Shown here: piece by piece, positions 1 to 7,215 of the stretch
How the letters are laid out: each line of letters starts with the position of its first letter
How positions within the stretch are numbered: the stretch's first letter is position 1
DNA from: PRO6 sp049646625
GTDB lineage: Bacteria; Pseudomonadota; Alphaproteobacteria; Rhizobiales; Xanthobacteraceae
Direction: 5' to 3'
Assembly (NCBI GenBank): GCA_049646625.1
Contig: JBARWE010000127.1
Coordinates: 1 to 19,072, forward strand
DNA: 19,072 nt
Notes under the pieces: model-generated
Told to the model about the DNA's origin: nothing
The model's database searches: none
The model's input: the letters and a program-made list of their open reading frames with translations, nothing else
Position numbers and translations under genes: made by a program

Positions 1-573
1 GAACAGGCCGCGGCCCTTGACCCACATCAGCCGGGCGCCGAGCGCCGCAATCAGGCCGTAGCTTGCGATCTCGACCGCGCGCTCGGTGCTGCACATGGTT
101 TTGGCGGTGACGTTGAGCAGCCACGCCGCGATGCCGACGATCAGAATCGCGACCAGTGCCTGCATCAAGGCGGAGGCGAACGACAGTGCGATGCCGCGCC
201 GCGCCGTCTCCTCGTTGGCGACGAGGTAGGACGAGATTACCGCTTTGCCATGGCCGGGGCCGGCGGCGTGGAAGATGCCGTAGAGAAAGGCGATGCCGAG
301 CAGTGTGACGACGGCGCTGCCGTCGCTTTTGGCGGCGCGGATGGTTGCCGACATGGCGCGGTAGAACTCGGCCTGCTTGGCCAGCAGCCAGGCCACGATG
401 CCGCCGGTGTGCGCTTCGGCGGCGCTGGCCGCGCCTTTGCCGACGCCGAACGGGTTTTGCGCCAGAGCCTGCGCCCACAGCGCGTCAGCCAGCGTCACCA
501 GCGCCAGCGCCGCAATCAGCACCACGGCGAGATGGATGCCGCCGTGGCGGGGCCTGCTTGCAGCGCCGCTCAT
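1..573 (-). CDS. Nickel/cobalt transporter (NiCoT/RcnA-like), partial, 3' end outside window
   Basis: This is the N-terminal 191 codons of an integral membrane transporter; the rest lies beyond position 1. An N-terminal hydrophobic helix (about residues 14-34) is followed by a helix carrying HAAGPGHGK (residues 102-110), and then SSYLVANEE. This His-Gly-Pro-rich signature is typical of the nickel/cobalt permease and efflux family (COG2215-like). A further hydrophobic segment (about residues 130-155) follows. The ATG at 573-571 overlaps the stop codon of the upstream DUF1007 gene as ATGA, which implies translational coupling. The DUF1007-transporter pairing is recurrent in alphaproteobacteria and supports a metal-transport role. 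Import versus export, and nickel versus cobalt, cannot be decided here. Confidence 0.85.
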   Translation of the reverse strand, partial: MSGAASRPRHGGIHLAVVLIAALALVTLADALWAQALAQNPFGVGKGAASAAEAHTGGIVAWLLAKQAEFYRAMSATIRAAKSDGSAVVTLLGIAFLYGIFHAAGPGHGKAVISSYLVANEETARRGIALSFASALMQALVAILIVGIAAWLLNVTAKTMCSTERAVEIASYGLIAALGARLMWVKGRGLF

Positions 574-1220
574 GAACAGCCGATGGTGATCTTGTTGGCG
601 AACATCGCGCCGTAGTTGGCGAACGCCTCGCTCAGGAAATTGTCCTCGCTGACTTGCGGCCGGGCGGCCGGATCGCCGGATTTCGGCCGCTCGATCGCAA
701 GCCGACACGAGGCGGGCGCACCGACCAGCTTGACCGGCTCATCGGGGGCAAGCGTGAAATCGACGAAATAGGACGGGTCGAACACTTCGAGCGCGAGTTC
801 CTTGGCTTTGAAAGGCGCCTTGAACGGCAGCGTGAAGTGCAGGACCAGCACCGAGTCCTTGTATTCGAGGTAGTAGTCGACAGGTGCCTCGAAACGCTGT
901 TTCCTGCCGTCGGCCTTGGCGAAGGTGAAGAAGGCGTATTCCTTCAGCGACTCCACGTTGGTCTGCGCCAGGGCTTTAAGATCGTCGCGGCTGTAGACGC
1001 CCTTCTGTTTGGTCTCGATGCCTTGCAGCGCATAGGTCGAGAACATCTCGTCGAACGCCCAGGCGTGGCGCACGCCGGTGACGGTGCCATCAGTGGCGTA
1101 GATCACTTCGCTATGCGAGGTGACCCAGACATGCGGGTGCGCCAGCGCCGTACCGGAACCCGCCAGCAGGAGGGCGACGGCGGCGAGGGCGGCCAGCCAC
1201 GCGCGCGGCGTCAGTGCCAT
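570..1220 (-). CDS. DUF1007 family periplasmic protein, partner of the nickel/cobalt transporter
   Basis: This 216-residue protein has a clear Sec signal peptide: a basic start, a hydrophobic core, and a likely cut after ALA at residue 27. The mature protein starts with HPHVWV, the hallmark of the DUF1007 family (COG3683-like). The histidine-bearing mature N-terminus is a plausible metal site, but that is an inference. Family members are usually next to, or fused with, nickel/cobalt permeases, as here. The gene starts one base after the stop of the upstream M3 peptidase gene and its TGA overlaps the transporter's ATG, so the three genes are almost certainly one transcript. The biochemical role of the family is not established as far as I know; a periplasmic metal-binding or transporter accessory function is likely. 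Confidence 0.85.
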   Translation of the reverse strand: MALTPRAWLAALAAVALLLAGSGTALAHPHVWVTSHSEVIYATDGTVTGVRHAWAFDEMFSTYALQGIETKQKGVYSRDDLKALAQTNVESLKEYAFFTFAKADGRKQRFEAPVDYYLEYKDSVLVLHFTLPFKAPFKAKELALEVFDPSYFVDFTLAPDEPVKLVGAPASCRLAIERPKSGDPAARPQVSEDNFLSEAFANYGAMFANKITIGCS

Positions 1221-1221
1221 C

Positions 1222-3300
1222 TCAGGCGGCCTCGGGTTCGATCAGGCCGCGCCGCCGCAGCAGCGCGTCCGCTTCCGGCTTGCGGCCGCGGAAGGCGACA
1301 TAAGCCTCCTCCGGGTCGCGCGAGCCGCCAGAGGAGTAGATATCGTCGTGCAACCGCTTGGCGGTCGCCGGATCGAAGATGTCGCCGGCCTCCTCGAAGG
1401 CGCCGAAGGCGTCGGCGTCCATCACCTCCGACCACATATAGCTGTAGTAGCCGGCGGCATAGTGATCGCCGGAGAAGATATGGCCGAACTGCTGCGGCCG
1501 GTGGCGCATCGCGATTTCCGCCGGCATGCCGATCTTCTCAAGCTCGCGGCGCTCGAAGGCGTGCACGTCGCGCGCGGCCTCGGCCGGCTGGCTGTGGAAT
1601 TCAAGGTCGATGAGCGCGGAGGCGACGAACTCCACCGTGGCAAAGCCTTGATTGAACTTCCGTGCGGCAAGAAAGCGCTGCAACAGGTCGTCGGGCAACG
1701 GCTCTCCGCTCTGGTAATGGCGGGCGAAGGCCCGCAGCACCTCGGGGCGCTCCTGCCAGTGCTCGTAGAGCTGCGAGGGCAACTCGACGAAATCGGTAAA
1801 GACCGCCGTGCCCGACAGCGACGGATAGGTGACGTTCGACAACAGCCCGTGCAGGCCGTGGCCGAACTCGTGGAACAGGGTGCGGGCGTCGTCGGGCGAC
1901 AGCAGTGCCGGCTGGCCGGCCGCGCCCTTGGCGAAGTTCATGACGTTGATGATCAGGGGCGCGACCTCGCCGTCGAGCGTCTGCTGGTCGCGCAGGGAGG
2001 TCATCCAGGCGCCGGAGCGTTTCGAGGGGCGCGCGAAGTAGTCGCCGTAGAACAGGCCCTGATGCCGGCCCGCGGCGTTCGTCACCTCCCACACCCGCAC
2101 ATCCGGGTGCCACACCGGAATGTCGTGGCGCTCGGTGAAGGTCAGGCCGAACAGGCGGGTGGCGCAATCGAAGGCGGCGGCGATCATGCTCTCAAGCGTG
2201 AGGTAGGGCTTGATCGCGGCATCGTCGAAATCAGCGCGGCGTTGGCGGAGCTTTTCGGCATAGTAGCGCCAGTCCCACGGCGCCAGCGCGAAGTTGCCGC
2301 CTTCTTCGCGGATCAGATCCTGCAGCGCGTCGCGGTCGGCAACCGCACGGGCGCGCGCCGGCGCCCACACCTTTTCCAGCAGTCCGCGCACGGCTTGCGG
2401 CGTTTTGGCCATCGAGTCGTCGAGCCGGTAGGCGGCGAAATGCGGATAGCCGAGCAGTTTCGCGGCCTCCTCGCGCAGCGTCAGGATTTCAAAGATCACG
2501 GGGTTGTTGTCGTTGGCGTTGGCATTGTCGCCGCGTGCCACGAACGCCTTATAGGCCTTCTCGCGCAGGTCGCGGCGAGTGGATGCCTGTAGGAACGGCT
2601 CGATCGAGGAGCGCGACAGCGTCACCACCGCCTGGCCCGGCTGGCCGCGCTCAGTGGCCGCCGCCTCGGCCGCGGCGATGAAACTGTCGGACAGGCCGGC
2701 GCGATCCTCGGCGCCGAGTTCGAGCGCCCACGCTTGCTCGTCGCCGAGCAGGTGATGGCTGAAGCGGGTGCCGAGTTCGGCCAACCGCTCGGTGATCGCC
2801 GCCATGCGCGCCTTGGCGGCCTCGTCGAGGCCGGCGCCGGCGCGGTGGAAGCGGGTGTAGGTGCGCTCCAGCAGGCGCTGCTGCTCGCCGGTGAGGCCGA
2901 GACGGGCGCGGTCGTGGTAGAGCTTGGCGATACGGCCGAACAGCACGGCGTCCATCAGGATGGTGTTCCAGTGCCGGGCGGAGCGCAGCGCCACCTCGCC
3001 CTCGATCGCCAGCAATTCGGGGTTCGAGTTGGCCGAAACCAGCGCGTGGAATACCGCCGAGACACGGTCGAGCAGCCGCCCGGCGCGTTCCATGGCGACA
3101 ATGGTGTTGGCGAAATCCGGCTCGGCCGGGTCGTAGGTGATGGCATCGATCTCGCGCAGGTGGTCGGAGAACGCCTGCGTCAGCGCCGGCAGGACGTGCT
3201 CGGGGCGGATCGCGTCGAACGGCGGCGTGGCGAACGGCGTCCGCCAGGCGGTGAGCAGCGGGTTGTCGGCAGGCGGGAGCGGCTGCGAAGGTGCGGTCAT
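1222..3300 (-). CDS. dcp: Peptidyl-dipeptidase Dcp (M3 family zinc metallopeptidase)
   Basis: This 692-residue cytosolic peptidase belongs to the M3 (thimet oligopeptidase) family; such enzymes remove C-terminal dipeptides from short peptides. The zinc site is complete: HEFGH at residues 477-481 (ligands H477 and H481, catalytic E478), with a third ligand E506 in FVELPSQ, 29 residues after the first histidine as in E. coli Dcp. Other regions resemble Dcp more than oligopeptidase A, for example PVWHPDVRVWEV near residue 400, LFYGDYFAR, and HIFSGDHYAAGYYSYMW near the C-terminus. Length matches the family. There is no signal peptide. The ATG at 3300 is preceded by AGGA at a suitable distance. 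It is the first gene of an operon with the DUF1007 protein (1-nt gap) and the nickel/cobalt transporter. That linkage is metabolically odd and may reflect only co-transcription. Confidence 0.95.
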   Translation of the reverse strand: MTAPSQPLPPADNPLLTAWRTPFATPPFDAIRPEHVLPALTQAFSDHLREIDAITYDPAEPDFANTIVAMERAGRLLDRVSAVFHALVSANSNPELLAIEGEVALRSARHWNTILMDAVLFGRIAKLYHDRARLGLTGEQQRLLERTYTRFHRAGAGLDEAAKARMAAITERLAELGTRFSHHLLGDEQAWALELGAEDRAGLSDSFIAAAEAAATERGQPGQAVVTLSRSSIEPFLQASTRRDLREKAYKAFVARGDNANANDNNPVIFEILTLREEAAKLLGYPHFAAYRLDDSMAKTPQAVRGLLEKVWAPARARAVADRDALQDLIREEGGNFALAPWDWRYYAEKLRQRRADFDDAAIKPYLTLESMIAAAFDCATRLFGLTFTERHDIPVWHPDVRVWEVTNAAGRHQGLFYGDYFARPSKRSGAWMTSLRDQQTLDGEVAPLIINVMNFAKGAAGQPALLSPDDARTLFHEFGHGLHGLLSNVTYPSLSGTAVFTDFVELPSQLYEHWQERPEVLRAFARHYQSGEPLPDDLLQRFLAARKFNQGFATVEFVASALIDLEFHSQPAEAARDVHAFERRELEKIGMPAEIAMRHRPQQFGHIFSGDHYAAGYYSYMWSEVMDADAFGAFEEAGDIFDPATAKRLHDDIYSSGGSRDPEEAYVAFRGRKPEADALLRRRGLIEPEAA

Positions 3301-3457
3301 GAAAAATCCTGGATTTCGGCCAAATCGGCACGACCAATATATACCGGATCGGGCCGTTTTTTAGGCTCGCGACCCTTGATCGCGCCGGCCTTTTCGGGGA
3401 GATTGCCGCCGGTTTCGTCGCAAGTCCGCCGCCCACGGCGGCGCAGGGCCAAGGTAC
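3301..3457. promoter_or_regulatory. Divergent intergenic region between dcp and the small membrane gene
   Basis: This 157-base spacer must hold promoters for the leftward dcp operon and perhaps for the rightward small membrane gene. The only AT-rich block is at about 3335-3345 (AATATATACC). Read on the minus strand it gives TATATATT, a possible -10 for dcp, but no convincing -35 partner is visible. The dcp Shine-Dalgarno AGGA lies just upstream of 3300. No inverted repeat operator stands out. Confidence 0.35.
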
Positions 3458-3721
3458 ATGAACGCGCAAACACCCTCTCCGGCCGGCCGCCGTATCATCG
3501 TCTGGCGTAATGTTTCGACCGTCATCAGCGCGGCCATCCTGATCGCCTCCGAGGTGTTCGGCGTCGCCTTCGCGGGCGGCTGGGCGCTGGCGGTGCTGTT
3601 CGGCCTCGACGATACCACCTCGCACATTCTGCAAGGACTGCTGTTTCTGGTCGGCCTCTATGTGATGTACGTTTTCATGCGTCACGCCCAGACCGTCGAG
3701 CCGTTTACGCGCCGGGTTTGA
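3458..3721 (+). CDS. Small two-helix membrane protein, function unknown
   Basis: This 87-residue protein is not recognised as any named family. It has a polar N-terminus (about residues 1-17), a hydrophobic segment from about residue 18 to 48 with Gly/Ala-rich stretches, a short acidic-polar loop (GLDDTTSH), a second helix (about residues 57-77, LQGLLFLVGLYVMYVFM) and a short basic tail. That suggests two membrane passes with the charged C-terminus in the cytoplasm. The ATG at 3458 follows AGGG at a 9-base spacing and a closer AAGG. Codon use fits the neighbours and no overlapping frame offers a better product. It stands alone: dcp diverges upstream and the ornithine decarboxylase leader lies downstream. 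It could be a conserved hypothetical of the Bradyrhizobium group. Confidence 0.7.
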   Translation: MNAQTPSPAGRRIIVWRNVSTVISAAILIASEVFGVAFAGGWALAVLFGLDDTTSHILQGLLFLVGLYVMYVFMRHAQTVEPFTRRV

Positions 3722-3809
3722 CGGGCCGCGCGGCGACGAATCTTAACATCCGTTCATCTCGATGCGGCGCGGCTGCAACAGCGTTGCGCCGCTTCTGGAA
3801 AAAGCACGG

Positions 3810-3837
3810 CGGGGGCGAAAAAGATGTTGCGCCCCCG
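3810..3837 (+). terminator. GC-rich hairpin downstream of the small membrane gene
   Basis: CGGGGGCG (3810-3817) can pair perfectly with CGCCCCCG (3830-3837) around a 12-base loop. It lies 89 bases after the stop of the small membrane gene and before the decarboxylase leader. No T-run follows, so a classical Rho-independent terminator is not supported. It could be a transcript-end hairpin or part of the leader. Confidence 0.3.
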
Positions 3838-3890
3838 ACCCAAAGCACTTATCTCCGCATTGCCCAATTTCGCACGTGCCTGTGGTCGTG

Positions 3891-4055
3891 TGTCAGTCGG
3901 TGGGTACCCGGACAAGAGGCCGGGCAGCCGCCAGGGAAGATCAAGGACCGGCATCGCCTTCGGGAGATGCAAATATCTAAGCGGGTCCTGTCTTTCCTAA
4001 CTCTCGGGTGACTGGCAGCCGGAGGCGAAACCGGCGCATCCCGTTCTCAACGGGA
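3891..4055 (+). ncRNA. speF-type leader RNA upstream of ornithine decarboxylase
   Basis: A multibranched structure can be drawn by eye. A closing helix pairs TGTCAGTCG (3891-3899) with TGACTGGCA (4009-4017). Inside it, one arm pairs GGTGG (3899-3903, its first base competing with the closing helix) with CCGCC (3928-3932) and CCCGG (3907-3911) with CCGGG (3920-3924). A second arm pairs GGGAAGA (3934-3940) with TCTTTCC (3991-3997), AGGACC (3944-3949) with GGTCCT (3984-3989), and GCATC (3951-3955) with GATGC (3966-3970). Two more hairpins follow: GCCGG 4018-4022 with CCGGC 4031-4035, and TCCCGTT 4039-4045 with AACGGGA 4049-4055. The placement before an alphaproteobacterial ornithine decarboxylase matches the published speF cis-regulatory RNA motif of this class (Rfam speF, from memory). 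The ligand and mechanism of that motif are not known to me. Exact ends are uncertain. Confidence 0.75.
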
Positions 4056-4065
4056 GACGCGACTT

Positions 4066-4091
4066 AAAGCAACGACGGAGCGGGCTTTTTT
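4066..4091 (+). terminator. Candidate attenuator/intrinsic terminator within the decarboxylase leader
   Basis: AAAGC (4066-4070) can pair with GCTTT (4084-4088), and six T residues run from 4086 to 4091. It lies just after the leader RNA and 220 bases before the decarboxylase start, where an attenuator would be expected. The stem is short with a 13-base loop, so strength is doubtful. CCCG at 4040-4043 could alternatively pair with CGGG at 4081-4084, which would block both this stem and the preceding hairpin. Confidence 0.4.
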
Positions 4092-4312
4092 GGTCTCTAC
4101 CGGCCCTCCACCAGCCGGCCCGATTACCGAAGAGGCTTGTCCATCATTGCCAGGCGTGAGGCGGGATCTCCATCCCACCAATCCACGGCAGCACTGTTCG
4201 ATCTGACGCCTTGAGCGACGCCGCGCCTCCATCGCGCCCGTTGTCAGGACGGCAGGGTCGGCGTTCACCATCGGGCGGTCCGCCGTCCGTGAAGCCGCGT
4301 TGGGGGACACCC

Positions 4313-5455
4313 ATGACCGAGCGTATCCGCGAATTTCTCCGCGCCCGCCGCAGCGAAGGCCGCGACACCGAGCCGTGCCTCGTCGTCGATCTCGACGTCG
4401 TGCGCGAGAACTATCTGAATTTTGCCAAGGCGCTGCCCGACAGCCGCGTGTTCTATGCCGTCAAGGCGAACCCGGCGCCGGAGGTGCTGTCGCTGCTCGC
4501 CTCGATGGGGTCTTGCTTCGATACCGCGACCGTCGCCGAGATCGAGATGGCCCTGGCCGCCGGCGCCACGCCCGAGCGCATCTCCTTCGGCAACACCATC
4601 AAGAAGGAGCGCGACATCGCGCGCGCCTACGCCCTCGGCATCCGCCTGTTCGCGGTCGATTGCGCCGCCGAGGTGGAGAAGATCGCGCGCGCCGCGCCCG
4701 GCTCGAAGGTGTTCTGCCGCATTCTCTATGATTGCGCCGGCGCCGAGTGGCCGCTGTCGCGCAAGTTCGGCTGCGACCCGGAGATGGCGGTGGACGTGCT
4801 CGACCTCGCCAAGCGGTTCGGCCTTGAGCCGCACGGCATCTCGTTCCACGTCGGTTCGCAGCAGCGCAAGATCAAGGCGTGGGACCGCGCGCTGGCGATG
4901 GCCGCGACCGTGTTCCGCGACTGCGCCGAGCGCGGCATCACCCTGTCGATGGTCAACCTCGGCGGCGGTTTCCCGACGCGCTACCTCAAGGACGTGCCGC
5001 CGGTGGTGCAGTACGGCCGCGGCATTTTCCGTGCGCTGCGCAAGCATTTCGGCAACCAGATCCCGGAGACGATCATCGAGCCGGGCCGCGGCATGGTCGG
5101 CAATGCCGGCGTGATCGAGACCGAGGTGGTGCTGATCTCGAAGAAGAGCGACGAGGACGAGATGCGCTGGGTCTATCTCGACATCGGCAAGTTCGGCGGT
5201 CTCGCCGAGACGATGGGCGAGTCGATCCGCTATGCCATCACGACGCCGCACGACGGCGCGGAGATGACGCCGTGCGTGCTCGCCGGCCCGACCTGCGATT
5301 CGGCCGATGTGCTGTACGAGCGCAACCCGTATCCGCTGCCGGTGACGCTGGAGATCGGCGACAAGCTGCTGATCGAAGGCACAGGCGCCTATACCTCGAC
5401 CTACTCGTCGGTGGCCTTCAACGGCATTCCGCCGCTCAGGACCTACCACATCTAA
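4313..5455 (+). CDS. odc: Ornithine decarboxylase (type III PLP-dependent, alanine racemase fold)
   Basis: This 380-residue enzyme converts ornithine to putrescine, the first step of the polyamine route completed by homospermidine synthase downstream. The PLP lysine is K51 in FYAVKANP. Other active-site elements are H179 in HVGSQ, GGGF at 217-220, EPGR at 256-259 (phosphate and pyridine contacts), C328-D329 in GPTCDSAD (the substrate-side Cys-Asp pair) and Y360 in GTGAYT. All match eukaryotic-type (group IV) ornithine decarboxylases, and the length fits. Dual ornithine/lysine activity occurs in this bacterial subgroup and cannot be excluded. I chose the ATG at 4313, with GGGGGA about 6 bases upstream. 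The frame is open back to 4211, but that extension is low-complexity and lacks a ribosome binding site. Expression is probably controlled by the structured leader upstream. Confidence 0.95.
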   Translation: MTERIREFLRARRSEGRDTEPCLVVDLDVVRENYLNFAKALPDSRVFYAVKANPAPEVLSLLASMGSCFDTATVAEIEMALAAGATPERISFGNTIKKERDIARAYALGIRLFAVDCAAEVEKIARAAPGSKVFCRILYDCAGAEWPLSRKFGCDPEMAVDVLDLAKRFGLEPHGISFHVGSQQRKIKAWDRALAMAATVFRDCAERGITLSMVNLGGGFPTRYLKDVPPVVQYGRGIFRALRKHFGNQIPETIIEPGRGMVGNAGVIETEVVLISKKSDEDEMRWVYLDIGKFGGLAETMGESIRYAITTPHDGAEMTPCVLAGPTCDSADVLYERNPYPLPVTLEIGDKLLIEGTGAYTSTYSSVAFNGIPPLRTYHI

Positions 5456-5493
5456 GGCGCGGGGCTTGCGCCGTCCTCACCCCGCCTGACTAG

Positions 5494-5514
5494 CCTCCCC
5501 CTTGCAGGGGGAGG
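5494..5514. repeat. Perfect intergenic palindrome after the decarboxylase gene
   Basis: CCTCCCCC (5494-5501) pairs with GGGGGAGG (5507-5514) around a TTGCA loop, an 8-bp very stable hairpin. It lies 38 bases after the decarboxylase stop and 100 bases before the acetyltransferase start. No T-run follows. Similar C-rich/G-rich palindromes recur between genes in Bradyrhizobium relatives (from memory), so it may be a dispersed extragenic repeat that also ends or stabilises the transcript. Confidence 0.55.
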
Positions 5515-5614
5515 GAGCAAGAAAGTGGGGAGCCGGGCGGTCCGGCTCCCATCCCCGTCACTTCCGACAGCCGGACCGACAACGCTTTCCGAGGAAAGCG
5601 GGGCAAGGTGCGCC

Positions 5615-6181
5615 ATGGCCAGGACTCTGCGAATTGCCCGCGCCCGCGACGAGGCGCCTGTTTCCATCCGCCACGAGCGCACCCAGGATGCACCGGCGCG
5701 CGAAGCGCTGCTCGACGCCTGCTTCGGCGCGGGCCGTCATGCGCGCACCTGCCAGCGGCTGCGCGCCGGCCGGCGGCCGGCCGATGGGCTGGCTTTCACG
5801 GCGATGCGGGATGGCCGGCTGATCGGCACGGTGCGGCTGTGGAACGTGCAGGCGGGCGGCGCGGCCTTGCTGATGCTCGGCCCGCTCGCGGTCGATCCCG
5901 CTTGCCGTTCGCTCGGCCTCGGCGCCACGCTGATGGCGCGTGCGCTCGATGAGGCGCGCTTGCGTGGCCATGCAGGCGTGGTGCTGTTGGGAGACGCGCC
6001 CTATTACGCCCGCTTCGGCTTCTCCGCCGGCAAGGCCGGCACTCTGTTCCTGCCGGGGCCGTTCGAGCGCGAGCGCCTGCTCGGGCTGGAGCTGCAGCCG
6101 GGGGCGCTTGAGGATGTGCGCGGCGTGCTGGTCGCCACCGGCCGCCGCAGCGAGACGGGTACGATCCGCCGCGCCGCATGA
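5615..6181 (+). CDS. GNAT family N-acetyltransferase (YhbS-like)
   Basis: This 188-residue protein transfers an acetyl group from acetyl-CoA; the acceptor is unknown. The GNAT core is visible: a beta strand LGPLAVDP at about residues 88-95, followed by the acetyl-CoA pyrophosphate loop RSLGLG (98-103) and its helix. The segment DAPYYARFGF (residues 127-136) is a hallmark of the YhbS/COG3153 group. I start it at the ATG at 5615, preceded by AAGGTG; the open frame reaches back to 5525, but that part covers intergenic sequence. It follows ornithine decarboxylase on the same strand, separated by a hairpin. Polyamine acetylation is an attractive guess from context, but YhbS-like proteins are diverse and nothing in the sequence fixes the substrate. 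Confidence 0.85.
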   Translation: MARTLRIARARDEAPVSIRHERTQDAPAREALLDACFGAGRHARTCQRLRAGRRPADGLAFTAMRDGRLIGTVRLWNVQAGGAALLMLGPLAVDPACRSLGLGATLMARALDEARLRGHAGVVLLGDAPYYARFGFSAGKAGTLFLPGPFERERLLGLELQPGALEDVRGVLVATGRRSETGTIRRAA

Positions 6182-6261
6182 CAGCATCGCCTTGACCGAT
6201 CCCGGAACCGCGCGGTAGGCGCCATCGTTTCCCGTCGCTACACTCGGCCGCGAGGTGATCG

Positions 6262-7215
6262 GTGACTCATTCGCATTCGCACCACGGTGCGCATCACGGC
6301 CATGGCCACGGCGGTCATGGCCATACCCACGCTCACGCGCCGCAGGATTTCGGCCGCGCGTTTCTGATCGGCGTCGGCCTCAACACCGCGTTCGTCGTGA
6401 TCGAGGCTGCGTTCGGTTTTCTCGCCAATTCGACCGCGCTGATTGCCGATGCAGGGCACAATCTCTCCGACGTGCTGGGGCTGGTCGTGGCATGGATCGC
6501 CGCGATCCTCGCCAGGCGTGCCCCGACGCCGCGTCTCACTTACGGCCTGCGCAATGCCTCGATTCTCGCGGCCCTGATCAATGCGGTGCTGCTGCTGATC
6601 GCGGCCGGTGCGATCGCGCTTGAAGCGGTGCAGCGGCTCGCCAACCCCGAGCCGGTCAAGAGCCTGACGGTGATCGTCGTCGCCACCTTCGGCATTCTCA
6701 TCAACGGCTTCACCGCATGGCTGTTCATGGGCGGCCGCAACACCGACATCAACATCCGCGGCGCGTATCTGCACATGGTTGCCGATGCGCTGGTGTCCGT
6801 TGGCGTGGTGATCGGCGGTGGCGTCATCATGCTTACAGGCTGGTTGTCGGTTGATCCGGTCGTCAGCCTGATCATCGTCGTGGTTATCGTGTGGGGGACG
6901 TGGGGGCTGTTGCGCGACAGCACGGCGATGTCGCTCGCCGCGGTTCCGCGCGGCATCGATCCGGGCGAGGTGCGTGGCCTGCTGTTACAACAGCCGGGCG
7001 TCGTCTCGATTCATGACCTGCACATCTGGCCGATCAGCACCACCGAGACGGCGTTGACGGCGCATCTCGTCATGCCCGGCGGTCATCCGGGCGATGCGTT
7101 TCTTGCTGCGACCACCGATGCGTTGAAGCATCATTTCGCCATCGGGCACGCGACGTTGCAGATCGAGGTCGATGCCGGCTCGTTTTGCCTGCTGGCGTCG
7201 GACGCCGGCGTCTGA
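6262..7215 (+). CDS. Cation diffusion facilitator metal exporter (CzcD/ZitB-like)
   Basis: This 317-residue inner-membrane antiporter probably exports Zn2+ (or Cd2+/Co2+) in exchange for protons. The N-terminus is a His-rich tail with 12 histidines in the first 25 residues, a likely metal-sensing or delivery segment. Six hydrophobic segments follow. The transport-site residues are visible as H66xxxD70 in DAGHNLSD (second helix) and H171xxxD175 in HMVADALVS (fifth helix), the pattern of zinc transporters. The C-terminal cytoplasmic domain carries SIHDLHIW, typical of CDF proteins. The start is GTG at 6262 with GAGG about 6 bases upstream. It is on the same strand as its neighbours, but an 80-base gap from the acetyltransferase leaves operon membership open. 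No MerR or ArsR regulator is adjacent. Confidence 0.93.
   Translation: MTHSHSHHGAHHGHGHGGHGHTHAHAPQDFGRAFLIGVGLNTAFVVIEAAFGFLANSTALIADAGHNLSDVLGLVVAWIAAILARRAPTPRLTYGLRNASILAALINAVLLLIAAGAIALEAVQRLANPEPVKSLTVIVVATFGILINGFTAWLFMGGRNTDINIRGAYLHMVADALVSVGVVIGGGVIMLTGWLSVDPVVSLIIVVVIVWGTWGLLRDSTAMSLAAVPRGIDPGEVRGLLLQQPGVVSIHDLHIWPISTTETALTAHLVMPGGHPGDAFLAATTDALKHHFAIGHATLQIEVDAGSFCLLASDAGV

Larger units (their letters stand above)
3722..4312 (+). other. 591-base gene-free region: structured leader of the ornithine decarboxylase gene
   Basis: No credible protein gene lies here; short open frames on both strands lack ribosome binding sites and recognisable products. The first part holds a hairpin at 3810-3837. 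The central part (3891-4055) is a densely paired RNA described separately. After it come a possible intrinsic terminator (4066-4091), a hairpin CCGGC 4100-4104 with GCCGG 4114-4118, and another GGGAT 4163-4167 with ATCCC 4172-4176. The remaining stretch to 4312 shows no further strong motif apart from the GGGGGA ribosome binding site of the decarboxylase at about 4301-4306. The promoter of the leader is expected around 3840-3885 but I see no clean -35/-10 pair. Confidence 0.7.

Noticed and set aside
1120..2592. 490-codon open frame opposite the dcp gene
   Set aside because: It is antisense to a peptidase with a complete active site, has no recognisable domain, and long antisense frames are expected at this GC content.
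3718..4011. 97-codon open frame across the decarboxylase leader
   Set aside because: It has no ribosome binding site or known domain, and it runs through the paired segments of the leader RNA.
4211..4312. Longer start of ornithine decarboxylase, adding 34 residues
   Set aside because: The extra residues are low-complexity and unlike the family N-terminus, and only the ATG at 4313 has a good ribosome binding site.
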